Below are positions 1 through 7,510 of a DNA stretch of 33,871 bases, piece by piece. The notes beneath the pieces are model-generated. The model had not been told where the DNA came from. It worked only from the letters and a program-made list of their open reading frames with translations, and did not search any database. Both the position numbers and the translations under genes were made by a program. The stretch is taken from contig QHTK01000078.1 of NCBI GenBank assembly GCA_003220795.1, forward strand, positions 1-33,871, read 5' to 3'. Origin of the DNA: Gemmatimonadota bacterium (lineage in GTDB: Bacteria > Gemmatimonadota > Gemmatimonadetes > Gemmatimonadales > GWC2-71-9). Numbering within the stretch: the stretch's first letter is position 1; every line of letters starts with the position of its first letter.

Positions 1-14
1 GTAGAGACGCGCGT

Positions 15-1121
15 ATGAGACCGACTGCCCAGCTTCCCGACGATCCCCGGCTGCCGGGACTGGTTGCGATCCGCGACAGCGGGCTGGCTCGAGCGATCCC
101 GGCCCTCGGGCTCGAGGAGGGCGGAGAAGCGGGAGGAGTCGAGCTCGTGCTATGCGGCTACCACCCCGGTGCGCGAGCCACGCTCGAAGCGCGGGTCGGG
201 CCGCGACGGTTCGCCGTGAAGACGTTCGCGGACGATCCGGCGCCGGAGGCGGCGCTGTACCAGGCGTTGGGCGCGGCCGGGCTCGCTGGCGACTCCGGGG
301 CCCGGGTGCCCCCACTCTTGGCCTGGGATCACGATTTGCGCGTGTTGGTGATCGGCTGGCTGGAGGGGCCCACGACGCACGAGCTGGTCAAGCAGGGGCA
401 GGGTCGCCGCGCCGGCGAGCTGGCCGCGCAGTGGGTGCAGCGGACCGTGTCCCTGCCGGTGAACCTCGGACTCCCGTTTGGCGCGGCGGGCATGATGCAC
501 GAGACTCGCGCCTGGATCGGCACGCTGGGCATCGCGGACCTCTCGGTCGGCGTGGCGGCCAGGGGGCTGGCGGAGGCGTTGGCGCGCACGGAGCCCCGGG
601 ACGTCGGCGCCGCGGGCCTGGTCCATGGGACGCTGTACGCCCGCCATATCCTCGATCTCGGGGACGGGCCGGGCGTCATCGACTGGCACCGCTTCGGGCA
701 GGGTCCGGTGGAGCTCGACGCAGGGATGTTCCTGGCCACGCTGTCCCGGCTCCGGCTGTTGCACCAGGCGCACGCAGGCGAGGCGACACTGGCGGAGCAA
801 GCGTTTCTCGAGGGGACGCGCGGCATGTTGGACGAGCGCGCGTTGGCCTGGCATCGGGCGGCCGCGCTGCTGCAGCTCACGGAGCGCCTGCCGATCGCCG
901 GGCGGGGCGACTGGCGGGCGCGGGCGCACGCGCTGCTGGCCGAGGCCATGCGGCTCGCCAAGCACGCGGCCCCGCGTGAGTCGATCGCCTCGCGCAGGCG
1001 CGCGGCCTTCCGGTTCAAGTCTCCCGCGCTCGAGCTCGTGCTACAAGCGCTCTCCACGAGGCCGGCCACCCCGGAGGAGCTGGACCAGATTCGCGCGTTG
1101 CTCCGTGAAGGCCAGGTGTGA
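15..1121 (+). CDS. Aminoglycoside-phosphotransferase-fold protein, probably catalytically altered
   Basis: The 368-residue protein has the outline of the APH/choline-kinase fold. A candidate ATP-binding Lys sits in RFAVKTF (K69), a hinge-like segment VLVIGWLEG lies near residue 115, and the catalytic-loop and Mg-binding region is LVHGTLYARHIL...GVIDW (about residues 202-224). In the family the catalytic loop reads HGDxxxxN. Here the Asp is Thr206 and the Asn is His211, while the metal-binding Asp of IDW (D223) is kept. Either the protein is a pseudokinase or a divergent subfamily. The reading frame is open to the left edge, so the ATG at 15 is the first visible start and the true start could lie upstream. 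The following phytase stub begins 3 bases after the stop. Substrate unknown; family assignment fairly sure, function not. Confidence 0.6.
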   Translation: MRPTAQLPDDPRLPGLVAIRDSGLARAIPALGLEEGGEAGGVELVLCGYHPGARATLEARVGPRRFAVKTFADDPAPEAALYQALGAAGLAGDSGARVPPLLAWDHDLRVLVIGWLEGPTTHELVKQGQGRRAGELAAQWVQRTVSLPVNLGLPFGAAGMMHETRAWIGTLGIADLSVGVAARGLAEALARTEPRDVGAAGLVHGTLYARHILDLGDGPGVIDWHRFGQGPVELDAGMFLATLSRLRLLHQAHAGEATLAEQAFLEGTRGMLDERALAWHRAAALLQLTERLPIAGRGDWRARAHALLAEAMRLAKHAAPRESIASRRRAAFRFKSPALELVLQALSTRPATPEELDQIRALLREGQV

Positions 1122-1124
1122 CCG

Positions 1125-1334
1125 ATGCGACATGCACGCTTCATCTGCTTGGCGGGCGCGATCGGCATCGGGCTCGCGACCGGCTCCCGGCCGGCGCCGC
1201 TCGAGCCCGTGACCGCGCGGCCCGAAGCCCGGGCGCAGACCGCGCCCGTGCCGCACGGCGGCGACGCGGCGGACGATCCCGCAGTGTGGATTCACCCGCG
1301 CGATTGGGCGAAGCCGCCCGGCTCGCGGAAGTAG
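1125..1334 (+). pseudogene. 5' stub of a beta-propeller phytase gene
   Basis: This 69-codon frame has a short hydrophobic export-type N-terminus and then GGDAADDPAVWIHPRD. That is the signature at the start of the mature domain of beta-propeller (BPP) 3-phytases, which usually reads DADDPAIWVHPxDPxxS followed by a Ca-binding propeller of about 300 residues. Here the frame stops within ten residues of the motif (WAKPPGSRK, stop), and a new gene with its own ribosome-binding site starts 17 bases later. I find no propeller blades in the other frames of 1290-1400. It reads as a gene that lost nearly all its 3' part by deletion; a functional secreted mini-peptide cannot be excluded. It follows the kinase-fold gene closely and may be co-transcribed with it and with the DUF5916 gene. 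Confidence 0.5.
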
Positions 1335-1350
1335 ATCCGAGGAGGTTCCG

Positions 1351-3588
1351 GTGAGATTCTTTATCTTGCTGGGCGCGTTCGTCGTGGCGGCGCCACGCTC
1401 CCACGCGCAGCACCCGGCGCGCATCGTCCAGATCAGCCGCGTCTCGTCGCCGCCCCATCTGGACCAGTTCTTGGACCACCGCCACACGGAAGGCGGGCCA
1501 CGCCACCGCTCCATCGAGACGGGCGAGGGCGGTCTCGGCGTCGTGGTCACCGACTTGCGCCAACGCGAGCCGGGCGACGGTACGCCGGTGAGCCAACCGA
1601 CGACCGTGTACCTCTCGTACGACGATCAGAATCTGTACGCGGTCTTCGTGTGCCGCGACGATCCCGCCAAAGTGCGTGCCAGTATCGCCCGACGCGAGGA
1701 GATCAGTAGAGACGACGCGGTGGTGTTGTATCTGGATGCGTTCCGCGACCGCGAGCACGCTTACTTCTTCATGGCGAATCCGCGGGGCGTCCAGCTCGAC
1801 GGCATCTTCACAGAGGGCCAGGACGAGGACCTGAACTACGATGTGGTGTGGCGCTCGGAAGGCCGCCTCACCGCGGACGGCTATGTCGTCCGCCTCGCGA
1901 TTCCGTTTCGCAGCCTGCGGTTCCCGCGCGCCTCGACCCAGACCTGGGGCGTCGCGGTCGGCCGGATCATTCGGCGCAATAACGAGGAGTCCTATTGGCC
2001 CCACCTCACGAACCGGGTGAAGGGGTTCGTACCCCAATTCGCTTCCCTCCAGGGACTCGAACACATCTCCCCCGGGCGCAACGTCCAGCTCAACCCCTAC
2101 AGCACGCTGGCCCGCGCCCGGTTTCTCGACGAAGACGCCCCGGCGTTCCGGACGGAGGGCGACGAGCGCGTGGGGCTCGACGCGAAGCTCGTCCTGCGCG
2201 ACGCCCTGACGCTGGACGCGACGGTGAACCCCGACTTCAGCCAGGTCGAGACGGACGATCCGCAAGTCACGCTGAACGAGCGCTTTGAGGTGTTCTTCCC
2301 GGAGAAGCGGCCCTTTTTCCTCGAGAACGCCGGCTTCCTCACCACGCCCGTCAACTTGTTCTTCTCGCGCCGCATCGTTGATCCGGGGACCGGAGTGCGG
2401 CTCACCGGCAAGGCCGGGCGGTGGGCCCTGGGCGCCATCGCCATCAACGACCGGGAGCCCGGCCGCGTGCCGGCGCCCGATCGGCTCGCCGGCAGCCGGG
2501 CCGGCGTGGGGGCGCTCCGGGTGCAGCGCGAGCTGGGGAAGGAGTCGACGGTCGGCTTTCTGGTCACCGAACGCGAGCTCAAGGGGAGCGTCAACCGGAT
2601 GTACTCGCTCGACGGCCGGTTGCGGTTCGGGAAGAGCTGGGCGCTGGTCGGCCAGCTGATCCGGAGCGAGAACCGCGAGCTGGACGACAGCGCGCTGGTT
2701 TCGGGATTCGGTGCCCTGGCCGAGCTGCAGCGCGACGGGCGCCACGTCGACTACGTGGGTCGCTACCTCGAGTTCGGCCCCGACTTCGCGGCACCCCTCG
2801 GCTTCGTGAAGCGCACCGGCTACCGCGAAACCAAGCACGAGTTGCAGTACAAGTGGCGCCCCAAGGGCAGCGCGGTGGTCGGGTACGGCCCCACCATGTC
2901 CGTCCTGTACAACTGGGACCCGACCGGCGCCATTCTCGACCGGGAGATCGGCGCCGAATTCAAAGTGGAGCTCGTCAGCCAGAGCGAGGTCAAGGTGGAG
3001 CGGACCGAGGCCTTCGAGCTGTTCGAGGACGTGGGGTTCCGCCTCTATGAGACCAAGGCCAGCCTTGCGACCGAGTGGCTCAAGTGGTTGGCGCTCGACG
3101 CATCCTACACGTGGGGCACGGCGGTGAACCACGATCCGGCGGAGGGGCTGAGCCCGTTCCTCGGCAGGGCGGCGGAGACCCAGCTCAACGTGACGCTGCG
3201 GCCGACCTCGCGGCTGCGGCTGGATCAGACCTACATCGTCAGCAGGCTGAACACGTCGACGGGTGCCCGTGTCCTGAGCGAGCGGCTGCTCCGGACCAAG
3301 ATCAACTATCAGTTCAACCGCTTCCTCTCGCTGCGCGCCATCGTCGACTACGAGGCTGAGACCGGCGATACGACCCTCGCGGACGTCGAGGACGACAAGC
3401 AGTGGCGCGGAGACGTGCTGGCGACGTACCTGCTGAACCCGGGCACGGCGCTGTACGTGGGCTACACCGACACCTACCAGAACCTGGGTCTCTTCGGGAA
3501 CCCGCCGGAAGTTGTGCGCCGGCGGTCAGCCGACACCTCGATCGGCCGCCAGCTCTTTGTCAAGCTGAGCTACCTGCTCCGGTTCTAG
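1351..3588 (+). CDS. DUF5916 outer-membrane beta-barrel protein with N-terminal CBM9-like domain
   Basis: This 745-residue exported protein starts at GTG 1351 behind a strong ribosome-binding site (AGGAGG, spacing 5) and has a signal peptide ending near HAQ. Residues about 35-220 resemble the carbohydrate-binding family 9-like domain that opens DUF5916 proteins (QREPGDGTPVSQPT, YLSYDDQNLYAVFVC, DDAVVLYLDAFRDREHAYFF). The DUF5916 core follows (NPDFSQVETDDPQVTLNERFEVFFPEKRPFFLEN reads as its hallmark in two adjoining pieces). The C-terminal half alternates short polar and aromatic strands and ends LSYLLRF; a terminal Phe is typical of outer-membrane barrels. The family is common in Gemmatimonadota, Acidobacteriota and Bacteroidota, with no settled function; uptake or surface binding of glycans is the usual guess. 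It lies directly behind the phytase stub. Confidence 0.85.
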   Translation: MRFFILLGAFVVAAPRSHAQHPARIVQISRVSSPPHLDQFLDHRHTEGGPRHRSIETGEGGLGVVVTDLRQREPGDGTPVSQPTTVYLSYDDQNLYAVFVCRDDPAKVRASIARREEISRDDAVVLYLDAFRDREHAYFFMANPRGVQLDGIFTEGQDEDLNYDVVWRSEGRLTADGYVVRLAIPFRSLRFPRASTQTWGVAVGRIIRRNNEESYWPHLTNRVKGFVPQFASLQGLEHISPGRNVQLNPYSTLARARFLDEDAPAFRTEGDERVGLDAKLVLRDALTLDATVNPDFSQVETDDPQVTLNERFEVFFPEKRPFFLENAGFLTTPVNLFFSRRIVDPGTGVRLTGKAGRWALGAIAINDREPGRVPAPDRLAGSRAGVGALRVQRELGKESTVGFLVTERELKGSVNRMYSLDGRLRFGKSWALVGQLIRSENRELDDSALVSGFGALAELQRDGRHVDYVGRYLEFGPDFAAPLGFVKRTGYRETKHELQYKWRPKGSAVVGYGPTMSVLYNWDPTGAILDREIGAEFKVELVSQSEVKVERTEAFELFEDVGFRLYETKASLATEWLKWLALDASYTWGTAVNHDPAEGLSPFLGRAAETQLNVTLRPTSRLRLDQTYIVSRLNTSTGARVLSERLLRTKINYQFNRFLSLRAIVDYEAETGDTTLADVEDDKQWRGDVLATYLLNPGTALYVGYTDTYQNLGLFGNPPEVVRRRSADTSIGRQLFVKLSYLLRF

Positions 3589-3597
3589 CCCGCGGCG

Positions 3598-4233
3598 ATG
3601 GGCCACGCCGGTTCCTTGACGCCGTGCGTCCGCGCTGCAGCTTCCGTGGCCATGACCGTGCCTCTCTGGGGCGTGATCGCCCTCGCCTACCACCTCGCCG
3701 CGCGGCTCGCCTACGTGCTCTACATCGGACTGGCGCTGCGGCGCGAGGACCGGACCGCGTACCTGGCCCGGCGGCACGGTCCCGAGGGGGCGTTTCGCCG
3801 GTTCCGGCGGATGGCCGCGATCCTGATGTACAACGACGCGACGAGCTTCGTGGTGCTGTGCCTCGCGAGCTGGGGCTCGCTCAGCGACGGGCTGCCTCGC
3901 GTTCCGCTGCTCGTCGTGGGAGCGGTGCTCGTCATCGTCGGCACGGTGATCAAGCTCTGGGCTGCCGCCACACTGGGCGGCGGCCCATACTACTGGCGTA
4001 ACTTCTTCGTGCCGGACGACTGGAGGGGGCCGAGCACCGCGGGGCCGTATCGCTATCTGCGGAACCCCATGTACACGGTCGGTTACCTCCAGACCTACGG
4101 CTTCGCCCTGGTCACGCGCTCCTGGCCGGGGCTCGCGGCGGCTCTGATCGATCATGTCGCCATTCTGCTGTTCTACCAACTGGTCGAGAAGCCGCACTTC
4201 GAAAAGGTCGCGCGCGGCGCTGCCAGACCGTAG
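3598..4233 (+). CDS. Isoprenylcysteine carboxyl methyltransferase / PEMT-type membrane methyltransferase
   Basis: The 211-residue integral membrane protein has about four hydrophobic helices (residues ~20-45, ~75-97, ~102-122, ~172-195). Its C-terminal part carries the family signature: GPYRYLRNPMY (about 149-159), then a helix, then EKPHFEKV near the end. In ICMT and PEMT-like enzymes this RNPMY...E region binds S-adenosylmethionine and methylates lipid-linked or small hydrophobic substrates. The substrate is not evident. No clear ribosome-binding site precedes the ATG at 3598; an in-frame ATG at 3652, just before the first hydrophobic helix, is an equally possible start. It begins 9 bases after the DUF5916 stop and is followed by a probable terminator. 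Confidence 0.8.
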   Translation: MGHAGSLTPCVRAAASVAMTVPLWGVIALAYHLAARLAYVLYIGLALRREDRTAYLARRHGPEGAFRRFRRMAAILMYNDATSFVVLCLASWGSLSDGLPRVPLLVVGAVLVIVGTVIKLWAAATLGGGPYYWRNFFVPDDWRGPSTAGPYRYLRNPMYTVGYLQTYGFALVTRSWPGLAAALIDHVAILLFYQLVEKPHFEKVARGAARP

Positions 4234-4269
4234 CGCGAGGCCGCTCCAGTCTGGACGAGCGCGCTTTTT
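4232..4269 (+). terminator. Probable Rho-independent terminator after the methyltransferase gene
   Basis: AGCGCG (4232-4237) pairs with CGCGCT (4260-4265) and is followed at once by a run of five T. A smaller TCCA/TGGA hairpin lies between the arms. The left arm overlaps the stop codon of the methyltransferase gene. The structure would separate that gene from the DinB gene at 4318. Confidence 0.45.
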
Positions 4270-4317
4270 CAGTGCACAATTCGGCGGCCGCCACAACCCT
4301 TCCTTAGGAGACTCGGC

Positions 4318-4911
4318 ATGAGAGCGACACTCGGTACCATCCTGCTGGCCGTTTGCGCCCTGCCCGCCGCGAGCGCGGCTCAGGCAAACGAGCCGATCAT
4401 CGTCGTCGACGGCGTGCGTCTCGAGCGGGCCGGCGTGGACGCCAAGAATCCGGTGTCGGACGCGTTTCGGTTCGTGGAGCAGCGCCAGGCAAAGAACATC
4501 ACGGACGCCGCGGAGTTGATGCCGGCCGACAAGTACGGCTACAAGCCGACGCCCGCCCAGATGTCCTTCGGGGACGTGGTCGCCCACCTGATCGCCGATG
4601 GGAACGACTATCTGTGCAGCGCCGCGTCGGGCCAAAAGTCGCCAGACCGGCCGAAGTTCGCGGGGACGGATCCGAAGGACAAGCTCGTGGCGGGCTTGAA
4701 GGACTCGTTCCAGTTCTGCTCCACCGCGCTCGCCGCGATGCAGGACGCGCAGCTCGGCGACAGCATCAAGTTCTTCGGTGGCCGCATGTCGACGCGCGGG
4801 CTGGCGACGCTGATCACGGTCGCCGACTGGGCGGACCACTACAGCCAGATGGCGAACTACCTGCGGCTAAACGGGCTCTTGCCCCCCACAGCCAAGCGCC
4901 CGGCGCCATAG
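4318..4911 (+). CDS. Secreted DinB-superfamily protein
   Basis: The 197-residue protein has a signal peptide (cleavage probably after ASAAQA) and a four-helix DinB-like domain. Recognisable pieces are NITDAAELMPADKYGYKP, FGDVVAHLIADGNDYLC and a C-terminal DWADHYSQMANYLRLNGLLPP. The His in VAHL and the His in ADHYSQ are placed like two of the three metal ligands of DinB/YfiT proteins. DinB-fold proteins include metal-dependent thiol transferases, but most exported members have no known reaction. The start has a good ribosome-binding site (AGGAG, 8 bases upstream). The gene ends 3 bases from the end of the convergent diguanylate cyclase gene. Confidence 0.8.
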   Translation: MRATLGTILLAVCALPAASAAQANEPIIVVDGVRLERAGVDAKNPVSDAFRFVEQRQAKNITDAAELMPADKYGYKPTPAQMSFGDVVAHLIADGNDYLCSAASGQKSPDRPKFAGTDPKDKLVAGLKDSFQFCSTALAAMQDAQLGDSIKFFGGRMSTRGLATLITVADWADHYSQMANYLRLNGLLPPTAKRPAP

Positions 4912-4914
4912 CGC

Positions 4915-6201
4915 CTACATCTGCACCTGGTTGCGCCCGCCGTCCTTGGCGCGGTACAAAGCCCGATCGGCCGCCTTGACGACCTGATCGGGCTTGCTGT
5001 GCCGGCTATCTCGTTCGGCGACGCCGATACTGACGGTGACCGGCACGCGCCTTCCCGGCCCTTTCTCGGCGAGGATCTTCTCCTTCTTGCGCTTCGAGCG
5101 GATGCGGCTGCGTAGGATGAACTTCGCGTCCTCCACCACCTTGCGCAGCGCCTCCAGCTCCGGCAGGCACTCCTCGGCGCCTTTGCCGGGGAAGATGACG
5201 GCGAACTCTTCGCCGCCGTAGCGATATGCCCGGCCGCCGCCCCCGACCTGGGCGAGCCTGGCCGCGACCATCTTGAGCACCTGGTCTCCGACGTCGTGCC
5301 CGTGGCTGTCGTTGATGCGCTTGAAATGGTCCACGTCCACCATGCCGACAGTGTATTGGCTGCCAAGCCGCAGCAACGCCTCGTTCAGGGCGCGCCGGGC
5401 GGGGAGCTGCGTGAGGCTGTCCTGATACGCCATGTGATAGGACGCCTCGACGACCGCGATGATGAGGATGAGGGCGGAGGTAGCGAAATAGAAGGTGGAG
5501 AATCCCGGGTTCCCGGCGCGGACCGCGGACAGCCCCAGGAACGCCGGGAGCAGCGACCAGCAGAACGAGCGCCCCGTCGCCGTGGGAGACAGGAGCTGAC
5601 CCGCCCCCATCAGCCCCGCCGCGACCAGGAACGCGAGCAGTGCGGGATCGGCGAGCGGCGTCCAGGCGAACCAGCTGGGCGGCAAGAGGCGCGCGTGCAG
5701 CAGCGCGCCGGCGGCGCCCGGCGCCCCGCGGTCCAGGATCGCCACCAGCGCGACCTGCCCGAGAATGACGCTCAGGCGCACGAGCCCAGGCGGGGTGAAC
5801 ACTCCGCGCTCGGCGGTGAGCGCCAGCGCGGCCAGGTTGAGCGGCAGCAGAAACGCGATCGCCTGGAACGCCACGTGATCGCGCGTGAAGCCGTGGCTCG
5901 CCACGAAGGCCAGCAGCGAGCGGTCGACGAGTGCGAGCACCAACAGGGCGAACAGCAGCCGACTGCGGTGGAACCGCCATCCGAGCAACAGGCCGGCGCC
6001 GAACATGGCGTACGGGTAATAGAATGCGATGGCGCCGAGCGAGCGCTGCAGGCCGCGCGAATTGGTGTAGATCAGCGCGGCGAGGATGATGGGGATTTCC
6101 GGGAGACTATACGCCGCCGCTTTCGTCAGGCGTTCGTACCAAACCGATTTCGGCTGCGCTGATTGGCGCACGTCGGGGGAACTCCTCGTGGCGGTGGGCA
6201 T
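4915..6201 (-). CDS. Membrane-bound GGDEF diguanylate cyclase
   Basis: The 428-residue protein has an N-terminal half of about seven to eight hydrophobic helices (residues ~25-250) and a C-terminal GGDEF domain (~258-428). The domain holds DSLTQLPARRALN, GMVDVDHFKRINDSHGHDVGD and the active site RYGGEEF, so it should make cyclic di-GMP from two GTP. The inhibitory I-site (RxxD just before the active site) is missing; that position is GGGG. A basic insert (RSRIRSKRKKEK) sits between the active site and the TVSIGVAE strand. The membrane domain has no sensory family I recognise. The start lacks an obvious ribosome-binding site (GCAACTAGCCTT then ATG), so it is uncertain. It is transcribed divergently from the tRNA cluster. 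Confidence 0.88.
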   Translation of the reverse strand: MPTATRSSPDVRQSAQPKSVWYERLTKAAAYSLPEIPIILAALIYTNSRGLQRSLGAIAFYYPYAMFGAGLLLGWRFHRSRLLFALLVLALVDRSLLAFVASHGFTRDHVAFQAIAFLLPLNLAALALTAERGVFTPPGLVRLSVILGQVALVAILDRGAPGAAGALLHARLLPPSWFAWTPLADPALLAFLVAAGLMGAGQLLSPTATGRSFCWSLLPAFLGLSAVRAGNPGFSTFYFATSALILIIAVVEASYHMAYQDSLTQLPARRALNEALLRLGSQYTVGMVDVDHFKRINDSHGHDVGDQVLKMVAARLAQVGGGGRAYRYGGEEFAVIFPGKGAEECLPELEALRKVVEDAKFILRSRIRSKRKKEKILAEKGPGRRVPVTVSIGVAERDSRHSKPDQVVKAADRALYRAKDGGRNQVQM

Positions 6202-6209
6202 AAGGCTAG

Positions 6210-6238
6210 TTGCGTCGGCCCTCGACGGCTAGTGATAT
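6210..6238 (+). promoter_or_regulatory. Probable housekeeping promoter of the tRNA-Glu/Lys cluster
   Basis: TTGCGT (6210-6215), a 17-base spacer and TGATAT (6233-6238) lie 14 bases before the first tRNA base. The -35 box keeps TTG and the -10 box matches TATAAT at three positions. Position and spacing suit a sigma-70-type promoter with a start near 6245. Confidence 0.4.
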
Positions 6239-6252
6239 TCTTCCCCTCGCCC

Positions 6253-6325
6253 GGCGGTATCGTCTAGGGGACTAGGACGGAGCCCTCTCAAGGCTCAAAC
6301 ACGGGTTCGAATCCCGTTACCGCTA
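6253..6325 (+). tRNA. tRNA-Glu (anticodon CTC)
   Basis: A full cloverleaf is visible. The acceptor arm is GGCGGTA with TACCGCT, with a terminal G-T wobble and discriminator A at 6325. The D arm is GTCT...GGAC. The anticodon stem GAGCC/GGCTC encloses the loop CTCTCAA, giving anticodon CTC. The T arm is ACGGG/CCCGT with loop TTCGAAT. No CCA is encoded. Confidence 0.95.
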
Positions 6326-6332
6326 TGTTCCC

Positions 6333-6404
6333 GCCCCCATCGTCTAACGGTTAGGACACCACTCTTTCAAGGTGGGAACAGGGGTTCGATTCCCCTTGGG
6401 GGCA
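6333..6404 (+). tRNA. tRNA-Glu (anticodon TTC)
   Basis: The acceptor arm GCCCCCA pairs with TGGGGGC, discriminator A at 6404. The anticodon stem CCACT/GGTGG encloses the loop CTTTCAA, anticodon TTC. The T arm has the usual loop TTCGATT. It lies 7 bases after the tRNA-Glu(CTC), so the two are surely co-transcribed. No CCA is encoded. Confidence 0.95.
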
Positions 6405-6427
6405 GAAGCGAAGAAGGCGTCGAGCAA

Positions 6428-6453
6428 AGACGTCACGCGGAGACGTCACGCGA
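6428..6453 (+). repeat. Tandem 13-bp repeat between tRNA genes
   Basis: AGACGTCACGCGG (6428-6440) is followed directly by AGACGTCACGCGA (6441-6453). Each unit holds the palindrome GACGTC. The repeat lies 27 bases before the tRNA-Lys gene, so it could be a protein-binding site or only a local duplication. Confidence 0.6.
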
Positions 6454-6480
6454 CGAGATTCCCGACGTATTTCTGGTTCA

Positions 6481-6553
6481 GGGCCGATAGCTCAACTGGC
6501 AGAGCAAGCGACTCTTAATCGCTAGGTTGACGGTTCGATTCCGTCTCGGCCCA
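6481..6553 (+). tRNA. tRNA-Lys (anticodon CTT)
   Basis: The acceptor arm GGGCCGA pairs with TCGGCCC, discriminator A at 6553. The anticodon loop CTCTTAA gives anticodon CTT. D loop (AGCTCAACTGGCAGAGC) and T loop (TTCGATT) are standard. No CCA is encoded. Confidence 0.95.
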
Positions 6554-6584
6554 TCGCGGATCCCCGTACCGGAGGGAGGTAGGA

Positions 6585-6827
6585 GTGAGCCGGAGCGGCG
6601 TTTCACGCCGGAAAGCCCCGCGGGCGCGCGGGTCCGGGGACGTCGCCTCGCTCTACGGGGCGGGCGAAACCGTGCTGGTCGTGGACGACGAGTCGGCCTA
6701 CAGTCCCGAGGCCATTGCGCACGATGGCCTGTTGGAGGAAGGCGCCGCCTTTCTCCGCAAGCCGTTCGAGATCGGCCTGCTGCTCCAGGCCGTGCGCCGC
6801 ACGCTCGATGCGGCGGGGGCGGCGTGA
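6585..6827 (+). pseudogene. Receiver-domain remnant with an internal in-frame deletion
   Basis: The 80-codon frame opens with GTG 6585 behind GGAGGGAGGTAGGA. Its first part, GAGETVLVVDDE, is beta-strand 1 and the acidic pocket of a response-regulator receiver domain of the kind found at the end of hybrid kinases. The next residues, SAYSPEAIAHDGLLEEG and FLRKPFEIGLLL, match the region after beta-strand 4 through the conserved Lys-Pro of beta-strand 5. The 70 or so residues between, including the phospho-acceptor Asp, are absent while the frame is kept. It cannot be a working receiver as seen. It ends 4 bases before the start of the OmpR-type regulator and is probably co-transcribed with it. 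Confidence 0.6.
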
Positions 6828-6831
6828 CGGG

Positions 6832-7500
6832 GTGCGGGTACTGATCGTCGAGGATGACCCGGAGCTGGCCGGCCTACTGCGCGATGGGCTGCGCGCCCAG
6901 CGCATCGACCCGACGCTCGCCGCCACGGTCGGCGAAGGCCGAGACCGCGCCGCGCTGAGCTCCTATGACGTGATCATTCTGGACGTGCGCCTGCCCGGCG
7001 GCAGCGGTTTCGAGCTGTGCGGGGAGCTGCGGCGCGGCGGCGTGACCACGCCGGTCCTGATGCTGACGGCGCTCGATGCCGTGGACGACCGAGTGCGCGG
7101 GCTCGAGGTCGGGGCGGACGACTACCTCACCAAGCCCTTCGCCTTCCGCGAGCTGCTCGCACGCCTCAAGGCTCTGGCGCGGCGGCGCGCCGCGTTGACT
7201 CCGGCTCGCTATAAGATCGCGGACCTCGAGGTCGACCTCGGCGCCCGCCAGGTGCGGCGCGGCGGCCGGCCGATCACGCTGAGCGCGAAGGAGTTCGCCC
7301 TGCTCGAGCTGTTCGTGCTCCATCAGGGGCGCGTGCTCGATCGCTCCACCATCACGGCACACGTGTGGGACGACAATCACGACCCCTTCGCCAACGTGCT
7401 CGAGGTCCTCATCCGCCGGCTGCGCCGCAAGATCGACGACGGCTTCGAGCCGAAACTGATCACGACGCTGCGCGGCGCGGGATACCGGTTCGGCACGTGA
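6832..7500 (+). CDS. OmpR/PhoB-family response regulator
   Basis: From GTG 6832 the product is 222 residues: a receiver domain (1-~115) and a winged-helix DNA-binding domain (~125-222). Acidic residues E7, D8 and D9, phospho-acceptor D51 (IILDVRLPG), T79 and K101 (YLTKPF) are all present. The effector domain shows the usual LSAKEFALLELF, VLIRRLRRKID and LRGAGYRF. I chose this start because the frame upstream overlaps the receiver remnant and has no family similarity. The histidine kinase gene follows after 10 bases, so the two form an operon and a cognate pair. The nearest plausible target is the RND efflux operon that converges on this pair, by analogy with metal and drug efflux loci; no binding site was identified. 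Confidence 0.92.
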   Translation: MRVLIVEDDPELAGLLRDGLRAQRIDPTLAATVGEGRDRAALSSYDVIILDVRLPGGSGFELCGELRRGGVTTPVLMLTALDAVDDRVRGLEVGADDYLTKPFAFRELLARLKALARRRAALTPARYKIADLEVDLGARQVRRGGRPITLSAKEFALLELFVLHQGRVLDRSTITAHVWDDNHDPFANVLEVLIRRLRRKIDDGFEPKLITTLRGAGYRFGT

Positions 7501-7510
7501 GGGCGCTCCC

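Noticed and set aside
1141..3132. Minus-strand open frame of 663 codons.
   Set aside because: Shadow of the DUF5916 gene, which has signal peptide, domain motifs and ribosome-binding site.
3526..4839. Minus-strand open frame of 437 codons across the methyltransferase and DinB genes.
   Set aside because: It spans two well-supported plus-strand genes and the terminator between them, with no recognisable domain.
6253..6584. Possible integration site for a mobile element at the tRNA cluster.
   Set aside because: No integrase, no repeated tRNA 3' end and no change of composition were seen; the receiver remnant is better explained by a local deletion.
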